Below are positions 1-7,877 of a stretch of 64,000 bases of DNA, piece by piece. The stretch is from assembly GCA_036395835.1 (NCBI GenBank), contig DASWCW010000273.1, positions 6,289 to 70,288 of the forward strand, in the 5' to 3' direction. The notes beneath the pieces were generated by a model that saw only the letters and a list, made by a program, of their open reading frames with translations, ran no database searches and was not told the DNA's origin. The stretch is from AP-16 sp036395835. GTDB taxonomy: Bacteria; Pseudomonadota; Alphaproteobacteria; Rhizobiales; Xanthobacteraceae. The translations under genes were made by a program, and so were the position numbers. How positions within the stretch are numbered: the stretch's first letter is position 1; each line of letters opens with the position of its first letter.

Positions 1-246
1 CTGCTGTTGGGAACCATACCGCGCAGCCGGATCTGCGTGACCGAGCGCGCAAGTCTCGGGTTCCATGCGGCTTGGGTGTTCGACGGCCAAGGCAATCAAG
101 TCGAGAGTCCGACGTGGACCAGCGTGCTTTGGCGCAACTACCCGCAAACGATCCGCACTTGGATCAAACGGAATGGCGGCCTCACGCCGCGCATGATTTT
201 TCTTCGCGGCAATGAATTGATGGCGATGTATCCGCTCTGCACCTGA
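1..246 (+). CDS. Hypothetical protein, C-terminal fragment (cut by window edge)
   Basis: The frame is open from the first base and ends with TGA at 244-246, so only the last 81 residues of a longer protein are present. The segment holds a Cys-Val-Thr-Glu motif, an aromatic-rich stretch and a compact Met-Tyr-Pro-Leu-Cys end, and it resembles the tail of conserved hypothetical secreted proteins of Rhizobiales. No catalytic motif can be assigned from this piece. The TTG at position 7 could be mistaken for a start, but codons 1-2 are already in the same open frame. The next gene converges on it. Confidence 0.55.
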   Translation: MLLGTIPRSRICVTERASLGFHAAWVFDGQGNQVESPTWTSVLWRNYPQTIRTWIKRNGGLTPRMIFLRGNELMAMYPLCT

Positions 247-382
247 TCCCAGTGCTCGAGGGCCGCGCCGCATCGCCTGCCGCGAACGCGGCCCGTTGCG
301 GATCACACAGAGGCTCTAGGGTAAAGCGGCTCTCATTCGGCTTCGCTTCCGCCTGCCGAATCGTCGCACGATACGACCTCTC

Positions 383-703
383 TCACGTACTGGGCGGCGG
401 CGCGAAAAAGCAGCGGCGGCTTCCATCCGCGCGTTTGCAGCGCCAGTACGCCCCGTCCGGGCTGGGCTGCGTTTCGCTGAACGGCACGAGCTCGTTGTCA
501 TACTCCTTGAGTATGTAGCCGATGCCGTTCATGGAGACCTTTTCACCGGGTACGGTGAAGCAGTCGCCCGCTCCGCAGCACCATTCGCCCGCGGCGTTTC
601 GAAAGCCGCCACGGTTGATCCAAAGATCATGCGCGGATGCGAGCGAACCGATCGCCAACAACGCCCCAACCGAACCAACAAGTGCGATCGACCGCAGTGT
701 CAT
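383..703 (-). CDS. Small secreted Cys-containing protein of unknown function
   Basis: The protein has 106 residues. An N-terminal Sec signal peptide (about residues 1-24, ending in an ALA-S-A-H-type region) precedes a mature domain with the segment GEWCCGAGDCF and a later pair of cysteines, suggesting disulfide bonds in the periplasm. The start was set at 703, not at the upstream in-frame codon at 868, because AGAGG lies just before this ATG and the signal peptide begins there. A perfect EcfG-type promoter (723-747, minus strand) lies about 20 bp upstream, so it should belong to the general stress response. I recognise it only as a conserved Rhizobiales hypothetical. Confidence 0.75.
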   Translation of the reverse strand: MTLRSIALVGSVGALLAIGSLASAHDLWINRGGFRNAAGEWCCGAGDCFTVPGEKVSMNGIGYILKEYDNELVPFSETQPSPDGAYWRCKRADGSRRCFFAPPPST

Positions 704-722
704 GGCAGTACCTCTGCGTTCC

Positions 723-747
723 AACGCGGCACTTACCTCGGGGTTCC
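723..747 (-). promoter_or_regulatory. EcfG-type general stress promoter for the 383-703 gene
   Basis: Read on the minus strand, GGAAC (743-747) is followed by 16 nt and CGTT (723-726), a perfect match to the alphaproteobacterial EcfG consensus. The -10 end lies about 20 bp from the ATG at 703, so the leader would be very short. Confidence 0.8.
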
Positions 748-822
748 TGGATCGGCATACCGGCTGCTGTCTCACAATCAGATCACGAGCCGGTGCGGTC
801 GTCGCGGCCGCAAGCGGGGCGT

Positions 823-847
823 GGAACTTCATACGCGCGCCGGCGTT
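823..847 (+). promoter_or_regulatory. EcfG-type general stress promoter for the 916-1257 gene
   Basis: GGAAC (823-827), 16 nt, CGTT (844-847). Together with the minus-strand promoter at 723-747 it makes a divergent stress-controlled region. Transcription would start near 854, about 60 nt before the ATG. Confidence 0.82.
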
Positions 848-876
848 TGGATATGCGGATGAGTGCATCCGCGCCG

Positions 877-915
877 AAGGAGACTCTTCGAAGGAGATTC
901 TTAAGGAGATTCTTC
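877..915 (+). repeat. Three tandem AAGGAG (Shine-Dalgarno) repeats in a leader
   Basis: A 12-14 bp unit, AAGGAGAYTCTT, is repeated three times (starting at 877, 891 and 903) immediately before the ATG at 916. Each copy carries AAGGAG. Only the last is at normal ribosome-binding distance. The block lies inside the predicted EcfG-dependent leader. Confidence 0.8.
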
Positions 916-1257
916 ATGGCGAGATCGCCCGCCGCGCCGGGTACTCGAGCAGGAAGGGACCGGGGCCTGCGGTGTGTGACGCTTGCGGTTGCGGCCGTGT
1001 ATTGGCTGCCGATCCCGCCGGTGGCCTATGCGGCCGAACCTCCGGGATCCGCGGCCGAGCGCGGCAAACAGCCGTCTACCGATTCCGGACCGTCCGGCAA
1101 TCTCAGCGAACAGCTGAAGCGATCCGAAGGCGTGATCAAGCCGCCCGAGAATGTCGATCCCGGGTTGCAGAAAAAGCCGCCCGACGATTCCGGCAAGATG
1201 CCGGTCATTCCGCCGCCGGGCAGTCCGGGCGGCGACCCGAGCGTCAAGCCGAAATAA
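916..1257 (+). CDS. Small secreted Pro-rich protein of unknown function
   Basis: The protein has 113 residues. A basic N-terminus and a hydrophobic stretch ending in PVAYAAE (about residues 1-37) form a Sec signal peptide. The mature part is low-complexity, hydrophilic and proline-rich, with repeated DPG and PPG steps (for example MPVIPPPGSPGGDPS near the end). Proteins with this ending recur as hypotheticals in Bradyrhizobium relatives. The ATG at 916 was chosen because AAGGAG lies 8 nt upstream and the signal peptide starts there; longer in-frame starts upstream would run through the promoter. An EcfG promoter drives it. The function is unknown; the composition suggests an unstructured periplasmic protein. 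Confidence 0.75.
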   Translation: MARSPAAPGTRAGRDRGLRCVTLAVAAVYWLPIPPVAYAAEPPGSAAERGKQPSTDSGPSGNLSEQLKRSEGVIKPPENVDPGLQKKPPDDSGKMPVIPPPGSPGGDPSVKPK

Positions 1258-1275
1258 CAGCGAACAACGCGCCGA

Positions 1276-1902
1276 TCACGCGGCGTCCCGGAGCGCCTGC
1301 TTGCACATGCGCAGGTCTCCGACAAAACGCCTATATTCCTGCTCATTGTCCTGGCGTTCGATGATGCGCAGCAGATACGAAGGATGGATGGTCACCGCCA
1401 ACCGCATGCCGTCCCCGGCCTGAAGAATCTTCCCGCGAACGGAAGTGATCGATACGGTGCGACCGAGCAGGCTGCGGGCGGCGGTGGCCCCCAGGGCGAC
1501 CACGAGTTCCGGCTTGACGATCGCGCGCTCGAGATCGTTCCACCACCGGCAGCGTTCGATCTCGTAGGCGTTCGGCCGCTTGTGCAGCCGGCGCTTGCCG
1601 CGCAGCTCGAACTTGAAATGCTTCACCGCGTTGGTGACGAACACCTTGTTGCGGTCGAGTCCCGCGTCCGCCAGGGCCCGGTCCAGCATACGGCCTGCCG
1701 GTCCGACGAACGGCTTGCCGGCGATGTCCTCGTCGGTTCCCGGCTGCTCGCCGACCAGCATCAGTGCCGCCGAAGTCGGGCCCTCCCCGGGAACGACCTG
1801 CGTGGCATTGCGATAGAGCGGACAGCGCGTGCATTGGGCTTCAGCGTCGCGAAGCTTGCGCAACGAGGTGATCTCGGCGGCTTCCATGCTCGAAGGGCCC
1901 AT
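1276..1902 (-). CDS. udgX: UdgX family uracil-DNA glycosylase
   Basis: The protein has 208 residues. It should excise uracil from DNA and, as in mycobacterial UdgX, may stay covalently attached to the abasic site. Visible features are a CTRC pair (about 24-27) for an Fe-S cluster, motif GEQPGTDEDIAGKPFVGPAG (51-70), the UdgX-specific loop KRRLHK (103-108) whose His107 matches the residue that links to DNA, and IHPSYLL (172-178). Family 4 glycosylases lack the KRRxH loop, which makes the subfamily call firm. The start at 1902 is a compromise: GAGG lies about 12 nt upstream, and ATG 1887 or longer starts are possible. A near-consensus EcfG site (GGAAC, 16 nt, GGTT; 1942-1966) lies upstream. Confidence 0.9.
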   Translation of the reverse strand: MGPSSMEAAEITSLRKLRDAEAQCTRCPLYRNATQVVPGEGPTSAALMLVGEQPGTDEDIAGKPFVGPAGRMLDRALADAGLDRNKVFVTNAVKHFKFELRGKRRLHKRPNAYEIERCRWWNDLERAIVKPELVVALGATAARSLLGRTVSITSVRGKILQAGDGMRLAVTIHPSYLLRIIERQDNEQEYRRFVGDLRMCKQALRDAA

Positions 1903-2069
1903 GTTGCGCGTCGCCTCGCCGATCCCGCTGCCGTCCAGCAAAACCGCAGGTCGCGCGCAGGGTTCCTCGACCGAGGTTCGAGCCCGGTGCGGTGAGCAGC
2001 CACTCGGACCGAGGAACTGCAATTGCTACAGTGCTCCCGCAATTTGCGGCAGTGGTGAGGAAAGCGAAC

Positions 2070-3428
2070 ATGGGCGCGTGGCCGCTGCTGGTGATGGCTG
2101 TGCTGGCGATGGCGCCCGTTGCCGCTTCCGCCCAGCCTGCCGCAGAGGTGCAAGCGCTCCTGACCGGCAGGGCCGCGATGGGGGACTGGCGCTCCGATGT
2201 TCCCGGGGTACGCCGGCGCATCACATCGGCCGACTTGCCGGCACCCTACGCCACGCCATCGGCCGGCAATGGCCCGCGGGTCGTGCCGCGGCCGCCGTCC
2301 GCCTCTCCGCGAGTTCCGCGGGGCTTTCGTGTCGAGCGCCTGCCGGTGGAACTCGACGCGCCGCGCATCGTGCGCGTCGCTCCGAACGGGGATATTTTCA
2401 TAGCGGAGACGCAGGCCGGACGGATCCGGGTGCTGCGCACTCCGGAGGGCGCAACCAGGCCCGATCGGATCGAAACCTTCGCGTCGCGGCTCAACGAACC
2501 GTTCGGGCTGGCGTTCTATCCTCCCGGTGCCGACCCGGAATGGCTCTACGTCGCCGACACCGACGCGGTGCTGCGCTTTCCTTACCGCAGCGGCGACTTG
2601 AACGCGCGTGGCGATGCGGACGTGGTGGTCCCGAATCTGCCACGCGGGCGCGGTCATTCGACGCGCGACATCGCCTTTTCGCGCAACGGCAAGCAGATGT
2701 TCGTCTCGGTCGGATCCGCATCCAACGATGCCGAAGCCATGCCGAGGCTCAGTGCAGCCGAGATCAAGAATTGGGAAGCGCGGCATGGATTGGGCGCCGC
2801 GTGGGGTCGCGAGACCGACCGGGCCGCGGTTCTCGTCTTCGATCCCGACGGCAAGCACGGTCGGGTGTTCGCCGCCGGCATCAGGAATTGCGTCGGGCTT
2901 GCGGTCGATCCCGCGAGCGGCGAATTGTGGTGCTCCACCAACGAGCGGGATGACCTCGGAGACGACCTCGTTCCGGACTATGTCACGCGCGTGCGCGACG
3001 GCGGCTTCTACGGTTGGCCTTGGTACTACCTCGGCGCCAACGAAGATCCCCGGCATCGCGGCGCGCGCCCGGACCTCAAGGACAAGGTGACCCTACCCGA
3101 TGTGCTGCTGCAATCGCATTCGGCCTCGATGCAGATGACGTTCTACGATGGCGGGCAATTCCCAGCCGAATATCGCGGCAATATCTTTGCCGCGGAGCAC
3201 GGTTCCTGGAACCGCAGCAGACGCACCGGATACAAGGTCATCTGGGCGCCGGTGCAGAACGGAATCCCGACCGGCGAGTACGTCGATTTCATGACTGGGT
3301 TCGTGGCCAACGACAGGAACGTGTGGGGCCGTCCCGTCGGCGTCGCGATGGCGCGCGACGGCTCGCTGCTCGTGACCGAGGACGGCAACGGCAGCATCTG
3401 GCGAATTTGGTACGACGGCCGGGATTGA
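2070..3428 (+). CDS. PQQ-type sorbosone dehydrogenase-like secreted beta-propeller protein
   Basis: The protein has 452 residues. A signal peptide (about residues 1-22, ending SAQP) is followed by a six-bladed propeller of the soluble glucose/sorbosone dehydrogenase family. Family hallmarks are the opening blade with a DIFIAET-type strand, RDIAFSRNGKQMFVSVGS, VFAAGIRNCVGLAVDP, the DGGFYGWPWYY motif and FAAEHGSWNRS near the end. Such proteins oxidise sugars or aldehydes in the periplasm using PQQ; the substrate cannot be read from sequence. The ATG at 2070 has GAGGAAA upstream. It is divergent from udgX. No PQQ biosynthesis gene occurs in the window. Confidence 0.85.
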   Translation: MGAWPLLVMAVLAMAPVAASAQPAAEVQALLTGRAAMGDWRSDVPGVRRRITSADLPAPYATPSAGNGPRVVPRPPSASPRVPRGFRVERLPVELDAPRIVRVAPNGDIFIAETQAGRIRVLRTPEGATRPDRIETFASRLNEPFGLAFYPPGADPEWLYVADTDAVLRFPYRSGDLNARGDADVVVPNLPRGRGHSTRDIAFSRNGKQMFVSVGSASNDAEAMPRLSAAEIKNWEARHGLGAAWGRETDRAAVLVFDPDGKHGRVFAAGIRNCVGLAVDPASGELWCSTNERDDLGDDLVPDYVTRVRDGGFYGWPWYYLGANEDPRHRGARPDLKDKVTLPDVLLQSHSASMQMTFYDGGQFPAEYRGNIFAAEHGSWNRSRRTGYKVIWAPVQNGIPTGEYVDFMTGFVANDRNVWGRPVGVAMARDGSLLVTEDGNGSIWRIWYDGRD

Positions 3429-3454
3429 GAGCTGCGGGCTGGCGTCAGGCGAAG

Positions 3455-3479
3455 GGAACAGTCCTGCGCGCGCCGCGTT
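3455..3479 (+). promoter_or_regulatory. EcfG-type promoter for the DUF3309 gene
   Basis: GGAAC (3455-3459), 16 nt, CGTT (3476-3479), about 30 bp before the ATG at 3510. Confidence 0.82.
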
Positions 3480-3509
3480 TATTAGATTCTCCGGCACCGG
3501 GAGATCTCG

Positions 3510-3662
3510 ATGCTCTCCACCATTCTCCTCATCATTCTGATTCTTCTGCTGGTTGGTGCGCTTCCGCGATGGGGTTACCACAGGCGCGGTTATGGACCGA
3601 GCGGGCTGATCGGGCTCGTTCTTGTCATCATTCTGATCCTGGCGCTACTGCACCGGATCTGA
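3510..3662 (+). CDS. DUF3309 family small membrane protein
   Basis: This 50-residue protein begins MLSTILLIILILLLVGALP and ends IILILALLHRI, so two hydrophobic segments flank a short Tyr/Arg/Gly-rich loop with WGYHRRGYGPSG. The pattern and length match DUF3309, a family of tiny inner-membrane proteins common in Proteobacteria and often stress-induced, with no known biochemical role. GGGAGA precedes the ATG. An EcfG-type promoter lies directly upstream, supporting general stress control. Confidence 0.85.
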   Translation: MLSTILLIILILLLVGALPRWGYHRRGYGPSGLIGLVLVIILILALLHRI

Positions 3663-3739
3663 GCCGGCAGCGCACCGGCCGTTGCAGCCGTCATATCGGT
3701 CGGCGAACTGGCCGAGGAAGCGCGCGGCTTGGCTGCCGG

Positions 3740-3765
3740 GGAACCATTCGGGATCGACTGACGTT
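3740..3765 (+). promoter_or_regulatory. EcfG-type promoter for the Do-family protease
   Basis: GGAAC (3740-3744), 17 nt, CGTT (3762-3765), about 90 bp upstream of the ATG at 3856. Confidence 0.8.
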
Positions 3766-3855
3766 CAGGACCAGCATAGCGCCTGCTTTGTCATGCGACG
3801 GCCGCTGGCGAGATTTTCGGGGATCGCGGGTGCCGGTTCCGAGGGAGAACAGCCC

Positions 3856-5358
3856 ATGATTCGCCAGGTCAAATCCGGTGCCGAGCTGGCTCGCGCTCCC
3901 GCGGCCAATCGGCGATTCGGCTGCGCCTCGGCTTTGACCCTCGCGATTGCCGCCGTCGCGGCAATTTCGATCCCCGGCTATCCGGGACCCGCATTTGCCG
4001 CCGAAGTCAATGCGCATGGCGCGCCGCACCCGGTCGGTTTTGCCGATATCGCCGCAAAGGTGAAATCGGCGGTGATCGGCGTGCGCGTGAAGGTGGAGAG
4101 CACGCAATCGCAGATGCCCGACCAGGAGCTTCCGTTCCCTCCCGGCTCGCCGTTCTACAAATTCTTCGGAACTCCGGATCAAAACCCGCAAAAGCGCCGA
4201 TTCGGCACCGCTCTGGGCTCCGGTTTCTTCATCTCGTCCGATGGCTATGCGGTGACCAACAACCACGTGGTCGAAAACGGCCGGAATTTCGAGATCACGA
4301 CGGACGACGGCAAGACCTACTCGGCCAAGGTGATCGGCACGGATTCGAAGACCGACGTCGCGCTGATCAAGGTGGACGGCCGCAATGATTTCTCCTACGT
4401 CCAATTCTCGAGCACCGAGCCGCGGGTCGGCGATTGGGTGCTCGCGATCGGCAATCCGTTCGGGCTCGGCGGCACCGTCACCGCCGGCATCGTCTCGGCC
4501 CGCGGGCGCGACATCGGTGCGGGATCGTTCGACGATTTCATCCAGATCGATGCGCCGGTCAACAAGGGCAATTCCGGCGGCCCGACTTTCGACATGCAGG
4601 GCGATGTGATCGGGGTCAATGCCGCGATTTTCTCGCCGTCGGGGGGCTTCATCGGCATCGCTTTCGCAATTCCCGCCGATACCGTGAAGATCGTGGTGGA
4701 GCAGCTCAAGGAGAGAGGATCGGTCGCCCGCGGCTGGCTCGGCGTGCAGATTCAGACCGTCACGCCCGAGATCGCCGAAAGCCTCGGGCTCAAGAAAGCC
4801 GAAGGTGCTCTGGTGGCCGAGCCGCAGCCCGGCACGCCGGCGATCAAAGCCGGAATCAAATCGGGCGACATCATCACCTCGCTGGACGATCAGCCGGTGA
4901 AGGATTCGCGCGATCTCGCCAGAAAGATCGCTGGCTTGCCGCCCGGGACCTCGATCAAGCTCGGCACCGTGCGCGGCGGCCAACCCAAGACCCTGACGGT
5001 GACGCTCGGCGAGCTTCCGAACACGCCGGCCCGCGCCGAATCCAAACAGCAGCCGAGCGAGCGGCCGAATGCTCCGAGCGAAGAGATCGGCCTCGGGCTG
5101 TCGCTCGCCCCGGCCCGCAAGGTCGCGGGCGCCGGCAACCAGGGAGTGGTCGTGACCCAGGTCGACCCCGGCGGGAACGCCGCGGACAGCGGCCTCGAAG
5201 CCGGCGACGTGATCCTGGACGTCGGCGGAAAGGTGGTGAACACGCCGAGCGACGTGCGCAACGCAGTCAATGAGGCCCGCGGTCGCTCGAAGCACACGGT
5301 GCTGCTGCGCGTCAAAACCGGGCAGAATATCCGGTTCGTCACCGTCCCGGTCGGCTGA
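3856..5358 (+). CDS. degP: Do/DegP-family periplasmic serine endoprotease
   Basis: The protein has 500 residues. It should degrade or hold misfolded envelope proteins. A long N-terminus with a hydrophobic core (about 26-49, ending AFAAE) is the export signal. The trypsin-like domain has His137 (TNNHVV), Asp167 (KTDVAL) and Ser240 (GNSGGP). Two PDZ domains follow (about 290-375 and 395-495), the first with RGWLGVQIQ and the second with GLEAGDVILDVGG. Length and order match the Do family. ATG 3856 was chosen because GGGAGAA lies 7 nt upstream; upstream in-frame codons would cross the promoter. The EcfG promoter fits a stress-protease role. Its downstream neighbour, mscL, converges. Confidence 0.95.
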   Translation: MIRQVKSGAELARAPAANRRFGCASALTLAIAAVAAISIPGYPGPAFAAEVNAHGAPHPVGFADIAAKVKSAVIGVRVKVESTQSQMPDQELPFPPGSPFYKFFGTPDQNPQKRRFGTALGSGFFISSDGYAVTNNHVVENGRNFEITTDDGKTYSAKVIGTDSKTDVALIKVDGRNDFSYVQFSSTEPRVGDWVLAIGNPFGLGGTVTAGIVSARGRDIGAGSFDDFIQIDAPVNKGNSGGPTFDMQGDVIGVNAAIFSPSGGFIGIAFAIPADTVKIVVEQLKERGSVARGWLGVQIQTVTPEIAESLGLKKAEGALVAEPQPGTPAIKAGIKSGDIITSLDDQPVKDSRDLARKIAGLPPGTSIKLGTVRGGQPKTLTVTLGELPNTPARAESKQQPSERPNAPSEEIGLGLSLAPARKVAGAGNQGVVVTQVDPGGNAADSGLEAGDVILDVGGKVVNTPSDVRNAVNEARGRSKHTVLLRVKTGQNIRFVTVPVG

Positions 5359-5388
5359 GCCGGAAGGCGAGCGGGCCGGCGCCGGCGG

Positions 5389-5814
5389 TTATTGGGTCGA
5401 CCTGTTCTTGAGCAGATCGCGAATTTCCGTCAGCAGCACTTCCTGACGCGATGGAGGCGGCGCGGCGGCCGGCTCTGCCGTTTCGAGCCGCTTCAAGCGG
5501 TTCATCAGCCGCGCGACCAGGAACATCACCCAGGCGATGATCACGAAGTTGATCACGATGGTGAAGAAATTTCCCCAGGCCAGAACTGCGCCTTGCTTTT
5601 TGGCTTCGGCAAGTGTGGTTGCGCTCACGCGGCCGGAGAGGGCGGCGAAATAATTGGAGAAGTCGAGGCCGCCGGAAACCGCGCCGACGACCGGCATGAA
5701 GAGATCGCCGACGAGGGATTCCACGATCTTGCCGAATGCGGCGCCGATGATGACACCGACCGCCAAGTCCACGACGTTGCCGCGCAACGCAAATTCCCGG
5801 AACTCCTTGAGCAT
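5389..5814 (-). CDS. mscL: Large-conductance mechanosensitive channel MscL
   Basis: The protein has 141 residues. It forms the homopentameric channel that opens under membrane tension during osmotic downshock. Features are the N-terminal amphipathic helix MLKEFREFALRGNVVDLAVG, TM1 with GVIIGAAFGKIVESLV, a periplasmic loop with a DFSNYF-type segment, TM2 (NFFTIVINFVIIAWVMFLVA) and a C-terminal bundle helix ending in a LLTEIRDLL stretch. GGAGGAG precedes the ATG. The gene is alone, facing the protease, and is preceded by the host-attachment gene on the same strand 54 bp upstream. Confidence 0.97.
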   Translation of the reverse strand: MLKEFREFALRGNVVDLAVGVIIGAAFGKIVESLVGDLFMPVVGAVSGGLDFSNYFAALSGRVSATTLAEAKKQGAVLAWGNFFTIVINFVIIAWVMFLVARLMNRLKRLETAEPAAAPPPSRQEVLLTEIRDLLKNRSTQ

Positions 5815-5868
5815 CGGCTCCTCCGATCTGTCGCCACGCTCCTCGCCAGCGCGGTCAAGCGGCGCGCT

Positions 5869-6330
5869 TCATTGCTTTCGCTCGTGCCCGCACAGGTGCG
5901 TCTCGATCTCGGAGATCGGAAGTTTCACGTAGTCCTTCTCGAGCTCGGCCCGGATCGCTTCGCGCAGATGCGGCGAATACGCCTGCCGGATCATTCCCAG
6001 CGCCCGGGGCGGCGCCACCATGATGAGGCTCTCGACCTCGCCGGCGGTAACGGCGGTATCGAGCCGGCTCGCGAGAGTTTTGAGAAAATTTCGTTCCGAT
6101 TGATCGTGCCAATCGGTCTGTTCTATCGCGCTGCGCATGCCGCCCACGGAGGCGAAGGCCCGGCCGGGCACGTCGCTGCCCTGCTCGTGGGTTGCGGCAT
6201 GCTTCTGCTCGTAGGTCTCTCGGGTTCGCAGGTTGGGGAACCGAGCGTCTCCGGCATTCTCCAGGATGAGCGCCTTGCCCCCGTCGCAGACCACGACCCA
6301 TTCGCCGCTTGCGATCTTCAGATCCGGCAT
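5869..6330 (-). CDS. Host attachment family protein (Host_attach)
   Basis: The protein has 153 residues. It matches the family first linked to Agrobacterium attachment to plant cells: an early WVVVCDGGKALIL strand, a middle region rich in charged residues with SVGGMRSAIEQTDWH, then FLKTLASRLDTAVTAGEVESL, VAPPRALGMIRQAY, and a C-terminal ELEKDYVKLPISEIETHL. The fold resembles the eRF1/Dom34-like group; its biochemical role is unknown and a direct role in attachment is doubtful. The ATG at 6330 has AGGAGA 7 nt upstream. It may be co-transcribed with mscL. Confidence 0.85.
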   Translation of the reverse strand: MPDLKIASGEWVVVCDGGKALILENAGDARFPNLRTRETYEQKHAATHEQGSDVPGRAFASVGGMRSAIEQTDWHDQSERNFLKTLASRLDTAVTAGEVESLIMVAPPRALGMIRQAYSPHLREAIRAELEKDYVKLPISEIETHLCGHERKQ

Positions 6331-6670
6331 CGAATTCTCCTGTTCCGGCGCGATCCTGCCGCACAACGCCGGGCGGGCGAGGTCGGTTGCCCGATCGCGC
6401 CGCGACCGGACGGAACGGAATGCGGAGCATGCGACGGATTTCCCCGGAACTTGGTGCCGGCTTTGGCGTTTGCCGAGGAGTGTTCGCGCGGTCGCCTCGG
6501 GCTCGCGCCGGCGGAACCGAAGCAAGCCTCGTGGTCTCGCCGCGGAGGATTGGCCCGCCGGGTGCGGCAAGCGACCGCACCGATCCGTCGACCGTCAGCT
6601 GCCCGCAAACTTCGGTGATCCGCCTCCAACAGCGCGATGCGAATCCAGCAACCAGGTCTCGGAATCGCCG
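6331..6670. other. Intergenic region upstream of the sigma factor gene
   Basis: About 340 bp between divergent genes. It contains the plus-strand EcfG-type promoter at 6446-6470 and therefore a leader of about 200 nt for the sigma gene. I see no convincing small gene in it. Confidence 0.6.
6446..6470 (+). promoter_or_regulatory. EcfG-type promoter upstream of the EcfG-like sigma gene (autoregulation)
   Basis: GGAAC (6446-6450), 16 nt, CGTT (6467-6470), 200 bp before the predicted ATG. It suggests positive autoregulation. Confidence 0.78.
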
Positions 6671-7372
6671 ATGAGTAACGGCAAAAAGCACCGCGCGGCA
6701 TTTCACGCCGGGGACGCGCGCGAGCAGCGTGGGGCCGCGCGGGACGCGCATCTCAGGCCGTCGTCGCGCGATCCGCGCGTGCAGGCCGGCCGAATGGCTC
6801 AACTCCGGACGGCCCCGCCCCGGGGCGACCAGCTCGACGACGCGATGCGGGAAGCCATGCTCGGCGCGGTCCCGCGCCTGCGTGCTTTCGCCATCTCTCT
6901 GTGCGGAAGCGTCGACAAAGCCGACGACCTCGTGCAGGAGACACTGCTGCGCGCGCTTTCCCACATCGACCAGTTCGAGCCTGGCACCAACATGCCGGCA
7001 TGGCTCTTCACGATTCTCCGCAACCTGTTTCGATCCGACTATCGCAAGCGCCGCCGCGAGGTCGAGGACGACGACGGCTCTTATGCGGAGACCCTCAAAT
7101 CGCAGCCCGAGCAGGCCGGCCGCCTGGAGTTCGAGGAGCTTCCCGGCGCACTCGCCAAGCTGCCCCCGGATCAGCGCGAAGCCTTGATCCTGGTTGGAGC
7201 TTCGGGCCTTTCCTATGAGGAGGCGGCGCAGATCTGCGGCTGCCCGATCGGAACGATCAAAAGCCGCGTCAATCGCGCGCGAGGAAGGCTGGCGGAGCTG
7301 TTGTCGATCGAAAGCGTCGATGACCTCGGACCCGATCAGACCATGCGCGCGGTGCTCATGAACGAGTGTTAG
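6671..7372 (+). CDS. ecfG: EcfG-type (ECF15) RNA polymerase sigma factor of the general stress response
   Basis: The protein has 233 residues. It directs RNA polymerase to GGAAC/CGTT promoters in alphaproteobacterial stress responses. Region 2 contains ADDLVQETLLRA and the EcfG-typical AWLFTILRNLFRSDYRKRRR; region 4 contains LPPDQREALILVGASGLSYE and CPIGTIKSRVNRARGRL. An extra 55-60 residue N-terminal extension, basic and low-complexity, precedes region 2, so the true start could be ATG 6794; neither start has a strong ribosome site. No nepR anti-sigma or phyR gene lies beside it, unlike the canonical locus, so this may be a second EcfG copy. Its own promoter is EcfG-type. Confidence 0.88.
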   Translation: MSNGKKHRAAFHAGDAREQRGAARDAHLRPSSRDPRVQAGRMAQLRTAPPRGDQLDDAMREAMLGAVPRLRAFAISLCGSVDKADDLVQETLLRALSHIDQFEPGTNMPAWLFTILRNLFRSDYRKRRREVEDDDGSYAETLKSQPEQAGRLEFEELPGALAKLPPDQREALILVGASGLSYEEAAQICGCPIGTIKSRVNRARGRLAELLSIESVDDLGPDQTMRAVLMNEC

Positions 7373-7445
7373 ATTTCGTTCCTGTGCGGCAGGCGCGGGT
7401 GAAAGCACGCAGGCCCGTGGGGGCCGTTGGTACGGACGTTTACGC

Positions 7446-7877
7446 ATGAGCCAATCCGATCGACCGGCGGACCCCGGACCCGATTTGTCGATCGCCACCG
7501 ACAAAGTGTGTTTCATCGTCGTCAAGGCGCGCGAGTTCGACGCCAAGGATCTGGTGACCGAACCGGATCCCGGCTCGAATCCCACCGACGATCGCATGAT
7601 CGCCATTCTCGAGGATCACAAGGACGATCTCGTGTACCGCGAGGTCGCGGCTTTCATCGGCGCCTTGAGCGAGGACGAGCAGATCGATCTCGTCGCCTTG
7701 GCCTGGCTCGGCCGTGGCGACGGCACGATCGAGGATTGGCCCGAGCTGCGCGCCCAGGCAGCGAGCGAGCACAACCGGCGAACGGCGCGGTACCTGCTGG
7801 GGCTGCCGTTGTTGGCGGACCATCTCGAGGAAGCCCTGTCGCTGTTCGGCAGGTCGTGCGAATCCTACGAGGCTTGA
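7446..7877 (+). CDS. DUF3775 domain protein
   Basis: The protein has 143 residues and is acidic and soluble, with no signal peptide or membrane segment. Features are an early strand KVCFIVVKAREFDAKD, a segment with DRMIAILEDHKDD, and a helical C-terminal half with SEDEQIDLVALAWLGRGDG and ARYLLGLPLLADHLEEAL. This is the DUF3775 pattern, a Rhizobiales family of unknown role. It starts 73 bp after the sigma gene on the same strand and could be read through from it. Its ribosome site is weak. Confidence 0.85.
   Translation: MSQSDRPADPGPDLSIATDKVCFIVVKAREFDAKDLVTEPDPGSNPTDDRMIAILEDHKDDLVYREVAAFIGALSEDEQIDLVALAWLGRGDGTIEDWPELRAQAASEHNRRTARYLLGLPLLADHLEEALSLFGRSCESYEA

Noticed and set aside
3691..5295. 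Minus-strand 534-codon frame over the Do protease
   Set aside because: Shadow frame rich in Arg, His and Asp; no ribosome site or known domain.
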